From positions 434,001-498,000 of the forward strand of contig JBAJFG010000454.1 of NCBI GenBank assembly GCA_037903475.1: a stretch of 64,000 nucleotides of DNA. Reading direction: 5' to 3'. Positions 35,127 to 47,000 of the stretch are shown piece after piece. This DNA comes from Ancylostoma caninum (taxonomy: Eukaryota > Nematoda > Chromadorea > Rhabditida > Ancylostomatidae). The notes under the pieces were generated by a model that saw nothing but the letters and a program-made list of their open reading frames with translations, did not search any database and was not told the DNA's origin. The number at the start of each line of letters is the position of its first letter. Position 1 is the stretch's first letter. A program made the translations under genes and the position numbers.

Positions 35127-35136
35127 CTAGAATGCA
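35127..35136 (-). promoter_or_regulatory. Probable spliced-leader acceptor of rpl-6
   Basis: On the minus strand GCATTCTAG precedes GTATCAA and the start codon. No coding exon is needed upstream. Confidence 0.6.
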
Positions 35137-35557
35137 ATTACTTGCGAGACGAGAAACAAGAAAATGCGAGTATCTTCGTTCACATACATAAGCATAAATG
35201 TGAATGATTATTACTGAAGCAATTGTTGTATCGGATTTGCAGCACCGTTTCGCGCACCTCCAATCAAGTTCTGCAAACCATGCATCCACATGTGAACAAT
35301 TTAAAGCCAAACATTTTCTAATGTATTCAACGTTATGACACTGAAATTTCCTTCTACCAATTAGAATCAGCGGTTTTTTTTCCTATAGCTCAAAATCTTA
35401 GGAATTTATAAACCACAAAAAAATTGCTTTAGAAATCAAGATGAGCCAGGAAGAAAAATAAAGTTACAAACTACTTTGAAGCCGCAGTCATATCGCACCA
35501 CGCTTTAAAAAAGAGGGAGTGAAAGTCGGCACAGTCGAGAGTTTTCACTAACTCACT

Positions 35558-37398
35558 GAGATCCGGTATATGTCATACGATCCAACGGCCGGATACGCTG
35601 CGCGCGACCCCTGCGTGACGGCCGTTATAATTGGGTCAGCTCTGCTGCCATCGAAGTTGATGTGATGTGATTGAAAAGAACATAAACTCGGAAATCCTTT
35701 ACCTGTTTATGAACATTTCTATAAGTATTCAAGTTCTTTAGAAAGTAGTAGACAAAAAACTAAAAGTTGCAATCTTTTTGCTCATTGTTGTATGCACGTG
35801 AGCACATACACCGAATCTTTTCACCTAAATTCAAGGAGTGGAAGGTTCAGATGATCGCTCCTACATAGTTATTGTTTCTGCAGTTTCACCGCACAAGAAT
35901 ACCATCTTAACGAATAAATTACGAGTCACGTCGCTGTGTAGTTTATCACTGTCGCAAAAATCTTTGGCTTTTGCGCTGACACCAATTAGCGACAGGTGTC
36001 CGCTTTATGCCCATGAAAACCTTTGAATACGTGAAATTTCCACCAGAAGGTCGTTTTGTACTGCGACTTTTGAAGTTTTACAAGAAATCGAATCCCCTAT
36101 CACTCAGGAAGACAAGACCTCTAACCGAATTAACAGCAGAGACCATAACTCCCTGTGCCATACATGACTGAGTCAGCGAAAGAGGAAGAACGACTATCGT
36201 TCGCTTCAATCGCGGATCAAATGTGGCTGTATTGGCTAGGGATATCAATGACGCTTGGAGAGGAAGCTTTACTTCTAAAAGGACAGCACAGAAGTAAACA
36301 GGGTCAATTTGGCTTTGAGGTTGCTTCTCGTTTTGGACGTCCAATTTGTGGGACATAAAGGCGATTAGATTGCTTCAGATGTAAGGAATAATCACTACTG
36401 ATGCTAACTCTCAACAATGTGTAGGTCTAGGTAACACATTCCGTGCAAAACCCCAAAATGCTCGGTAACAGGTGATCGGTCACATTGGGTATGCTCGACT
36501 TTTCTGGACAAATTTCATCGAAATGACTAGAAAAAACTCGAATGTAGGGGTCTTTCACTACTTTCGACTCTACAGGTCTAGTGCAGTCATACACTGCTTA
36601 TTTTGTTCAATTTCCTATTCATTTCTCAAACTTTGTCCAAGAGTTGCGGACGCGGGCTACAAATTGAATCATCTCAAACAAAGCAATTTTTCGTGGATAT
36701 GGAGCTGACAAGCTGTCCTGTCTTTGGCAGCACTAATAGAAGAGGGAAGGAGCTATGCATTCGAAAGATTGCTGTGTCCTCAGTCTGGTCTACAACGTTC
36801 TTGGGAAATCGTGGTTTCTATGCCCATGAAAAACCGCACGAACTTACTCGCGAACCCACTACGTACATAAACAAGTCGGAAAAGTGAGCAAGTCGCAACT
36901 AATAAGCCAGAAAGGATGCGAGTCATCGAAATCGCTATACGCTTTCCATATGACAATTCATCCAACGGTTACTGTTTTCTGAACCGACTGTAGCTCCTAA
37001 TACCCCTCTCATTACACTTTATAGTGAGATTCCCTTGCTTTTTTTTTGTTGTTTAGCTCAAGACATTTCCACGGTGGCATAAAAGGCAAGCTATTAACTG
37101 AATATGTAATACACGCATCTCATCGGATCTTTTAATTTCCGACCACCGATCAAAGATTCGAAAGATTGCTGTGTCCTCGAGGGCTCCAACAGCAAAAATC
37201 TCATTTCATTCTTTCACTGGAACTTGAATATACATAAAAATGTTCACGAATATGTGGAAAGTTTTCGAGTTTATAATTCTCTCAATTATATCCCATCAAG
37301 TTCGGTGGCAGCAGAGCTGACCCAATTATAGCAGCCGTCACGCAGAGGCCGCGCGCGGCGTATTCGGCCGTTGGATCGTATGACATATACCGGATCTC
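35558..37398. mobile_element. 1.84-kb non-autonomous Mutator-like element with 9-bp target duplication
   Basis: Terminal inverted repeats of about 110-120 bases begin GAGATCCGGTATATGTCATA on both strands and differ at only a few positions. The nonamer TAACTCACT flanks both ends (35549-35557 and 37399-37407); 9-bp target duplications together with long terminal repeats indicate the Mutator superfamily. Inside are only short frames and small internal direct repeats (TTCGAAAGATTGCTGTGTCC near 36758 and 37156; TATGCCCATGAAAA near 36008 and 36819). It sits between the two divergent genes and probably carries or separates their promoters. Confidence 0.82.
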
Positions 37399-37965
37399 TA
37401 ACTCACTCAGGAAAAACGCACAATCCAAAAGGACTTCAACTCGATCAGGCAAACGAAGTAGAACTATATTTGGAGTAACTCACTTAAATTCTCGTGGTTT
37501 AAAACCCAATCCCACCTCAAGGCCTGTCTTAGCAAGTAAAATTTCAAACAACGCTGTCCTAACTTCGGAAACAGCGAATTAAAGGCTGAAACGCAATAGA
37601 ATTGGCCTCCAACCCGCCAAAATGACGCAGAACACGACAAAAAGGTATAAAACCACAACTGCATAAATCCCCTGTACTGTTCATTATAATTACTAACGCT
37701 GAAAACTTAAGAAAATCCATGGAAAAGTAGGAAAAATCCAAAAAATATGAAAATCTGAATTGGCTGCCGGCCCGTCGGGAGAGTATTCGACGTCGAGCGC
37801 TGCGGGAGCCTCAACGTAAATTCTGGCACGACCTTTAATAAGATTTTGTTTTTGAAAACAAAATCGTTTGCAGCGAGACAATTCCTCACATTTCTTGTTT
37901 CGTCTGGTTCTGTGTAGTCGCAGGGCATTTTGTTCCATAATCTCACTTCTATTTATATGCTTCAA

Positions 37966-37976
37966 GAATATTCAGG
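37966..37976 (+). promoter_or_regulatory. Probable spliced-leader acceptor of dcr-1
   Basis: AGAATATTCAG, 56 bases before the chosen start codon at 38032. The exon continues uninterrupted into the first coding exon. Confidence 0.55.
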
Positions 37977-38031
37977 CCCCATTCGCTCCTGAACAAGCCG
38001 ATTTGATCTCCTCCAATGGTCGACCAGGGTC

Positions 38032-41000
38032 ATGATTACTGAAAAAGATGTCGAGGTCAACTGTTTTACGCCAAGGGACTACCAGGTATGCAGTGCTCCA
38101 CCAGCATTGTCTTCTGCTAAAGTGTGTAAGTTCATTTTTAGGTCGAGCTTCTCGACAAGGCTTGCAAGCGAAATGTGATCGTACAGCTGGGGACGGGAGC
38201 TGGAAAGACATTCATTGCTGTTCTTCTGTTGAAGGAGTATGGTCTCCAAATCATGTCACCGTTCGAATCCGGTGGAAAGCGTGCTTTTTTCGTTGTCGAT
38301 AAAGGTAAGCTTTAAAGAGTTCTGTAAAGCATATCTCTGCAGCCTCCTTCTATTTCATTCGTGGAAAGTTGTGCAAACGGGAAAAAGGTAGTGTGTGGGC
38401 AGTCATGTTTAGGCATAGGCTTCTGCTTAAAACAATGCTCTAGCACATGCTTAGGCTTAGGCTTATACATGCGCTTAAGCTAGATTCCAGAGGTCGAATC
38501 CCGGCGTGGCTGTGGCTAGAAAGCATTGGCCGGCCATATTCGACCTCTGACACGTCCTCTGGTTTTTATATGGTTACAGGACGTATAAAGAGGATACAGT
38601 ACCTATCAGAATCCCTTCAATTTTCGCAAATAGGTCTTACTCGATGTTTGAACGGGTTCAACTGCCACGGAAAGCGGCCCGAGTATGGCAAAAATCTTCA
38701 AAAGAGTTTTGTCTAAAAGTTTGCATAGGGGGATGTATTTCAGATGCTGGACACTAAAATCGCATCCTTTTTGTACAATAACCCCATTTCAAGAGGATTA
38801 CGGCAGTTGTGCGGTAGGTAAGGTATCACACAGAACCTTCTGAGACGGTGATGCGGGTCATTTGGGGTACTGATCATGACCATCATTGTAAATTTGCATG
38901 ATATTGCCATTTTCCTGCGGAAATCAGCATCTTTTGGCCAAATCTGGCTAGCCAAAGGTGGCTGGCGTGACCACCCCGGCCAGTAATGAGGCGCCTCCTC
39001 CCCTGTAAGCTAGTATACCAAAAATAAAATCCTTACATGTCAGCTTTCTTAAGTTCGGAATGTTCCCTCTTTAGTAAGAAATCAATAACCGTGTTATGAA
39101 GGAAATTCGCGTCACTCTTTACACGTTGGGACTCTTGTCACTTGATAGGTAAACGATACCACCGTGAGGTTTTGCGACGAATAGACAACTGTTTCAGAAA
39201 AAACATTATGCTAAGAAAAGTGTTTCTTAGAAGATTCGCATGTTTCATCCCTAAGTTGAACTGTCAATTCGTTTAGTTGCTCTTGTTGATCAACAAGCGG
39301 AACATATCCAGTGCCATACCACCTTAAACGTTGGAAAAATGCATGGCAACCTGAACAGTAGCGTTTGGGACAAGCAGAGCGGGTTCGACGAGTTCATGTC
39401 TGTACATAACGTAGGTATTTTTACAACGTATTCTGAGTGTTTCATGTTTGTTTCATATTTGGAGGTAGTTTCAGGTAGTAGTGATCACTGCCCAAGTGTT
39501 CTTGGACTTGATAGATCACGCGTATTTCAATATAGCAAGGTTGGCTCTTGTAATTTTTGATGAGTGCCACCATGCGCTAGGAGTTAAGCATCCTTACCGG
39601 GTGATTATGGACAGGATCATGCGAGTTCCTGAACGTAATTTTTTTCTTTTTTTCCTCTTGTTGAATGCATGTTTTCACTGTATATGCATGTTTTTAGAAG
39701 ATCGACCACGAATTTTGGGCCTCACTGCTTCTTTGATCAATGATAAAACTCCTCCTAGACAGCTGGAGACAAAGCTTTCCAAGTTAGAGTGCGTGTTAAA
39801 TAGTGCTATTGAAACTGCTTCAGATCTTGTTGCGGTGAGCGTTAATCAAGAGCATCATCCCCCTGCTCACTAATTCTTTCATACTTCGGGACTTCAGATC
39901 TCAAAATATGGAGCTAAGCCCACCGAGTTCGTGGTAGCGTCGTCTGACTATGATCCTAGCAATGCTTGTGGTGGAGAAATTTTACTACTGCTGGTTAGCC
40001 CCACCTCGTAGCTGGCGCTTTGGTATGTTAAACATATTTTGTTCTACATCAGAATTTTTAGGAAGAGTACAGGAAGTTCTGTACCTCAACGCAAGAGTTC
40101 GATCCTGATTTTGACATCGATCCACGAAAACCCATTCAAGAGGCGTTGAATAGAACCCTAGCAGTGCTTCGGCAAGTTGGACCGTGGGCAGCTTGGAAGG
40201 TACAGAGAATGCATATAATTTGGGTGCTTTATGATCTTTGTTCTTCCAGGTTTCGCAAATGTGGGAAAAGGAGCTCCATAAACTAACGAAACAGACGTTT
40301 TTGCAAGAGAAGACCGTTGATTTCCTCATCATGGGAGAAACATGCATGACAACTGTGAGGAAACTTCTGGAGCCGAAGGCAAGTGGAATTTTTCTACTCT
40401 TTTGTTAGGTAATAAATTGGAGATCATCTCTAACAGGGCGGTCTTATGAGTTTTTTGTTGATATCTCATTAAATGGGCAATTGAGATGAAAAAGCATGTG
40501 ATAGGAGTGGTGGTGACAGCAAATCACATGTATGGTCTGCAGTTTTCTCTTTTAAAAGGTCATCAACGAAGAAACAAGGATCCCATTGGGTCTATCCTTC
40601 TTCCGTCACTGTTGTACGGAACAATATATTCTCATAAAGTCGCTTGGGCAGCGTTATTCCCATTGAAAAACAGGTTCATTTCATTTATTTATACTAGTGC
40701 AATGTATTTCAGATGAGGCCCATCAAGAATTTGGAGACTCTGACACCTTACCTGCCTAACAAAGTTGTTCGTTTAATAGAGATATTGTCTCTTTTCAATC
40801 CAGAACGAAGAACTCCGAAAGAGAATGAGGAGGACCCCTTGAGTGGTATAATCTTTGTCGATCAACGATATGTGGCTTATACACTCAACGTTAGTTTCTT
40901 TTTTTTTTCTCGTAAGTATTCTCACTTTGAGATGTGCTTCCTCAGGTGTCTCGCTTATTGTCTTGTCCTTTTTTCTCTTCTAGGTCTTACTGAAACACAT

Positions 41001-44000
41001 TTGCCGTTGGGAGCCTAGCTTCAAGTTCATCCAATCTGATTTCGTAATCGGATTTAGCGGTGGAAGTTTCGCTTCGGACGACAGCCAAGGATTGCATAAA
41101 CGTCAGGCGGATGTTTGTCTTTTTATTCCTTTCACTCTTCCTGTTCAAATTCTTAGAACGTGTCAAGTAATAGTCGAAGAAATTGCATTTTTTGCTGCCA
41201 TTTATCGAAGGCTTAATCAATGCTCAGGTAATGCGGCGGTTTCGACAAGGCGAGTTGAATCTCCTAGTGGCAACAAGTGTGTTGGAAGAAGGTGTAGATG
41301 TGCGTCACTGTAATTTGGTGATCAAATTCGACCGGCCGATAGACTATCGTTCCTACATACAGGTTTGAATAATGCTTTTTTCTGAAATTTTTATGGTCCG
41401 TTTCTGGTGTAGCTTGCTAAACGCACCGTCTCACCTCAGAATTTTCAAGATGTTCATATGAAAAGAATGTTCCTGACTTGATGATCACAATGGCATACGT
41501 GATTTCGTGCAAAGCTGCCAAAAACCGTTTACAAGCCCAAATTCTTGGGGAGCCTGTAGGCAGAGCTGGAAACGGGTCAATGGAGGGGAACAAAGCTTCG
41601 TATTAGTGCTTTCCGGAGAGCGCACCTTCTTAGATTCGTATTCCTCTTGAGAATTCCTCATCGTCCACTTTGTAAAGGAATAGAAACTATTCAACATCCG
41701 TGACGAGCAACGGAATCCATGAAGCGGAAACCCTGTAATCCCGCCTTGGCTCCGCCCACAACATCCCCAAAATTTGGTGACCGAAAAGGAGCTTTTTGAC
41801 AGTTTTGCGCGGAGTTACCTTTACCATTGTGACCCGGAGCTCCTGGAGATTCTTTTCACATAAAAATCTCGAGAACGAACCTGAGGGGGACGGTGCTTTA
41901 ACATTCCGTCTTAATACTGCCGGGACGGTCTTTTCTCGTGCATTTAGTCCAAAGGTCGTGCCCGAAAACGCGATGGTGGAGCCAAATACTTCATTTTGGT
42001 GGATGAAGCTGATAGTATCAAATGCTCAGAGGATCTCCGCGACTTTGTTCAAATTGAAAAGGTAGTGCTATTAGCTGTTTGGTTGTCTCCATTGCACTTT
42101 GTTTCCGTTTTAAGATGCTTCTGCGTCGGTGCCGGAATGTTCACAATCCTGGAATAGAGTCGGAAAACGAGCTGAGATATTCCGAAAATGTGGACACCTT
42201 GGTTCCCCCATACGTTGTTCCATCTACGGGTGCACAAGTTTCGTTATCGTCTGCTATAGCGTTAGTTAATAGGTAAGTAGAGTCCAAAAGCACACATGAC
42301 TTTGCTCTCTAGCTAAATATGTGGCTTTTCAGGTATTGTGCAAAGTTACCATCTGACATTTTCACTCGGCTTGTCCCTCAAAATCGCCTCATCGCTGTGA
42401 ACAGCCACGGGAAGACATGGTACAAAGCTGAACTATTACTGCCTATCAACTCTCCTATAAAACGGCCCATTACACTTGAAACGCCAGTGGAGAGCAAGAA
42501 ATTGGCCCAGATGGCGGTTGCATTGGAGGTTCTGATACTTTACTCTATAGTGCTTTACTCACTTTGCTGTCATAATATTTATTTGAGTGAAATTTGAATA
42601 TTTAGGCATGCCGCATCCTGCACCAGAGCGGGGAGTTGAATGATCATTTACTCCCTGTTGGGCGTGAATCCATTGCTGAGCTGCTCAACCAGCTCGATGA
42701 AGATCCGGACGAGTGGGCTCCTGGATTGTCTGCGAAGGTTGGATCTGCAAGGAGGAAGCAACTCTATGATAAGAGGGTGAGGAGTGAGAGTTTGCCTTGT
42801 TTATTGGCGCCTAAGACTTAATCAATTTATCTGTTTTATCTGTTTTGTCTCTTTATTCCCTGGACAGACGTCCGTAAGAGAATTAGCCCCCCCCCCCCGA
42901 GGCTTCCAGTAGGGAAAGGAGTGGCTCCTGTAAAATCAGAATATGGAGGAACCTGATGTTATTTATGGTTCGTTCTGGCTCAGCGGAATTAGGTCATGGT
43001 GGTAGAATAAGAAGGGGAAGATGCATTACTGATCATTAGAGAGGGTTAGAAAAGACGTGATTGACGAAATTTCCAATTTTTCGACTTTTTGCAGTTCTAG
43101 GTCTTTACATATCAAAAATTTTTTGTTACAAATACGTTTTATGTCGGATTTTGCTGGTGTTCATTGGTGCTGTTTACAATTGCAGACCAATAGGAGAAGG
43201 TAGATGTTTTATTAATTATTTCAATGAAATATTGGATAAGTGTGATTTTTCTCGTTTATTGTTCGAAGCGAATGATTCAAATTCAGGTGGCAACAGCTCT
43301 ACACGAAGCATTACCAGTGAAGGGTGAACCCTGCTATATTTACGTTATGGAACTGGAACTCCTCAAGGAGCCTTCGCCAGAATCGAATCCGAAACGGCGT
43401 CGTTTCGCTAACCCCCTAGATTATGAATATTTATTTGGGTTTCTTAGCTCAAGGATATTACCAAAGATTCCACCATTTGCTGCTTATCTACGGCAGGGCG
43501 ACATGCGGGTACACCTTGTTCGAGCGTCTACTCAGGTTTGCCTCATTAGTCTCCCTTTTTGTCGTGATTGCATGATTTTACGCTTGTTTCGTTCCAGGTC
43601 ACACTCAATAGTCAGAATCTCACAATGATCAAACACTTCCATCATTATATCTTTAAAAATGTTCTACAATTGTGCAAAGCTAATCTTGATTTCCATATGG
43701 ATGCCTCCACGCCAATCAATACACTGATTGTTCCTCTTCATCGAAGTTAGTTTGGTTTTTTTTTCTTGAATTCCATGGAGAACAACCTGCATATTAACCT
43801 AGAGTTGAGAATTTTGCCTTCCCCCCCCCCCCTTCCCCTCCTCCGATTTTCGAACTCCATATAAAAACACCTTGGTGGCAAGAATCTCACTAGGTAGAAA
43901 AGATCTTTGTGGGTAACGCCACCCAGCTGCCACAATTAGTAGGCGATGGCCAAATAACTGAAAAAAAAGGTTTCTATCTGGCATCATTGTGACAACAAAC

Positions 44001-47000
44001 TTTGCTTTTCAAAGACTAATTGCTTTTACAGCAGCATCAAATACCAACGACAAATTCGAATATAGTATCAATATGAAGTATGTCCAAGAAGTTGTTCAGA
44101 TGATGGGTGATACACCAAGGGTGCCCGATGAGGTGGAGCGCAAGAATTTTAAGTTCAGGTGCGGTTCTTCCGTTTTCCCAGAAATTTCTCACCAGGTAAA
44201 TGTGAGTACTCAGTGTGTCCCTTGCAGGGCTGAAGACTACAGGGATGCTGTTGTTATGCCATGGTATAGAAACCTGGAGCAGCCTGTGTTTTACTACGTG
44301 GCTGAGGTAATGTACCTTTGTTTTTCATATTCTTTCTTTGTCCACGCGACTTTCCACTGATTTTATGCATTTGTTGTTGGTTTTTTTTCAAGATTGAGAT
44401 GCATTTATTTGTTTAAGATCCTTGAAAATCTTACTCCTTCGTCTCCTTTTCCTGATGAAGAATACTCGTCATTCAATGAGTATTTTATCAAAAAATACAA
44501 TTTGGAGATTTATGATCAAACACAGCACTTGTTGGACGTGGATTTCACTTCGAAGTGGGTGCATAACTTTTTTTATTTTACACTATAAGATTTACAACAA
44601 CAATCACTAGAAGGAAGTGAATGAGAATGTTTTGATGAGTTAGAAGTACTCCAAAAACATAGGAGATTCGCCCTATTCAAGAAAAATTGCGAAACAGGGC
44701 ATAATTGCATAGTTTTGCGAGCTTCTTTGCTGTGATACGTCTGTGGAGCACCACGCTGTTGAATGACCGGCAGCTGCGTAGCCAGATCGGTAACTTTGGT
44801 AAATCGTTCCTTTGCTTAGCTTCATAAACGCTGTAATTCTATTTTCTGCCGATTCTGCGATCCCGTAGATGATTGACTTTCTGCGCTTGAATGTCGGCAA
44901 GACCACAGATTCTTTAACCGAAGCGGCCACGCCTTGTTTGGCTCTATTTTCAAATGCAGCGAATCTACTATTTGTTTCAGTGTAATGCATAGCAGTATTC
45001 TAAATCATAGCTCAAAAAATAATATCTTTTAAGCCGCTTGAATTTGCTGTTGCCTCGAGCAGGTGGTGGTCGGAGAAAATCTGCTACTCCGAAAGCGGAC
45101 GACAGTACGGCACTGTCTAGACAACGTCAAATCTACGTCCCTGAGCTGATGGATCGTCATCCCATATCGGCTACGTTATGGAATCTGATTTCTGCATTGC
45201 CTAGTTTCTTCTACAGGTTTGTCTATGCAATGGTTTGAGTAGCTGTTTCGAGAAAAATAAGTGTTTTTGTAATGATTTTATTACTAATGCTGTATTGTTG
45301 CAAGCTAAAGCACTGGTCATCACTTTGCAGCTAATTACTGTTTATTGTTGCCAGCCAATTCCTTTGGGTGTAAATCTGAACATTTACTTAGCAAGCAGAT
45401 GTTTCTATTTAGAATCAACCACCTCTTGCTGGCAGATGAGCTCCGTCAAAAGATTCTCGTGGATGCGTTGGGCTACACTAAGGTGAATAACGCTTTTATT
45501 GCTCCTTGGCATTCTTCCCCATCAATTTCGTCTCAGGCTGATGCAGTGGTGCCAGATAATTACGAGTGGGCCCCTCTATCCTATCCTGCCACCTATGAAG
45601 AAAAGCAATCACTCATAGTCACAAAGATTCAACAACTCAGGGAACAGAATCGTGCAAGTGAGATAGCCGCTGGCAAGTTGGGGAAGGACCAGATTGAGGA
45701 TGAGGTTAGTCTTCAATCGTTTTTCGCTTGTAGCTCTTTATTGGAGTGATTATTTCTTTTCAGAACACATTCGAAGTAGGAGTTTGGGTTCCAATTGTTG
45801 TTGAACCAACGAATGATGAGAATATGCCGCCACCAACATTCGCCGCTGGGGACTCATTTGACACTGTAGGTTTTGATTGAGATCCAATGTTTGCAGGGTT
45901 TTCTTTCCTAGTTTCTGTTTTCAAGGCAAATGTACCATTATACCTCGTTTCTGAGATAGTTTTTAAGGTTTCTAAACGAGAAGCATCTCCAGAAGCTGAT
46001 GTTCACAGTGATATTCATAATTCCATGTAAAATTGTCAGAAATTAATTTTTTGGGTTTCCTTTTCAGGAGTTCTTGGGCGGGGTCAAGATGGAACTATGA
46101 TTTTTCCTCAACCTGCATTCCCTTGCTGGTCCCACATGGAGCGCAATTCCAACCATGTCAAGGAGTGCACGATGAGGAAATTCTAGGAGATTTACTAGTT
46201 TCTACCAGAATTCACATCTCCTCCAAAATAAGAGGCTGAAAATGGGTTTTCGGAATTTTTGCAAGGAATCATGTGTAACAGTGTTAATCATCATCTCCTA
46301 TAGATTTTTTTTTCGTGAGAGAGTCTACGAAACGGTTCTGAGGTTGGCCGGTGTTTTTAATGTTAATAGTTATACTTTAGTAATAGATCACACTTAACTT
46401 TCTTTAGGTTGGCCTAATGTCATCTTCAGTGAGAGCAGGTGGAGACCTATCAGATGATGAGGATGCAGATGCGGTTATGATGTTCGATTTTTCGAAGTAT
46501 TTAGCTGAAAAGGCTGGTATGTTCTACTGGACGTTGTTTTCCATACTCATTCATGTTTTATATCTTAAATATAACTCTGTATATCTAGTAGGTGCAGTTA
46601 GACGCTAATTTTTGTATTTACGCCCAGGTTATATTGTTTCTTTTCTCTTCTCTCATGCAGGGTTCTTTTCTGGGATTTCCCTTCATTTTCTGGCTTTTTT
46701 TTGTTGATACAAGGAAATGAGAGCCTGCATTTTCATCTCTAGGAGGGGTCACTTATCGTTCTCTGATGGATTTTCAAAGCTACTCACTTGACTACGTTCA
46801 GGTGCTACCAAATCGAACTTCGCTGCCCCGAGACCAGATATCCAGGCATGCGGATGGGGAGATTTCGACGACACTGTGCAGGATACGCCATTTGTGGGTT
46901 GATTCGACGGTTGGTACGTGTTGCCGTTCCTTCCACCTTTCAATTTTTGTGACTTTTAAGCAAATTCTCGGCTCTGCTTCGAACCAGATCGATATGAACA

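Larger units (their letters stand above)
35127..37975. other. Divergent upstream region of rpl-6 and dcr-1
   Basis: About 2.85 kb between the two acceptors. Apart from the Mutator-like element (35558-37398) it leaves roughly 430 bases upstream of rpl-6 and 570 upstream of dcr-1 for promoter function. No TATA box or other element could be assigned with confidence. Confidence 0.6.
38032..42061 (+). other. Dicer helicase domain (residues 1-522)
   Basis: Twelve exons. Walker A motif GTGAGKT at residues 35-41, DECH box at 146-149, motif VI in [19 protein letters not shown] just after residue 480. All ATP-binding motifs expected for an active RIG-I-type Dicer helicase are present. The stretch after GRAR (KRDGGAKY) is about two residues longer than in C. 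elegans DCR-1 as I remember it. Confidence 0.9.
42115..45216 (+). other. Dicer DUF283 and PAZ region (residues 523-1004)
   Basis: DUF283 dimerisation/dsRNA-binding fold lies in exons 13-15 ([19 protein letters not shown] through [15 protein letters not shown]). Exons 16-21 carry the platform and PAZ module that grips the RNA 3' end ([58 protein letters not shown]). Confidence 0.88.

Noticed and set aside
38490..38505. tRNA-like GGTCGAATCCC
   Set aside because: No anticodon arm or acceptor stem could be folded around it.
44673..44990. 105-aa minus-strand frame in dcr-1 intron 20
   Set aside because: A weak resemblance to LINE ORF1 proteins only; not enough for a call.
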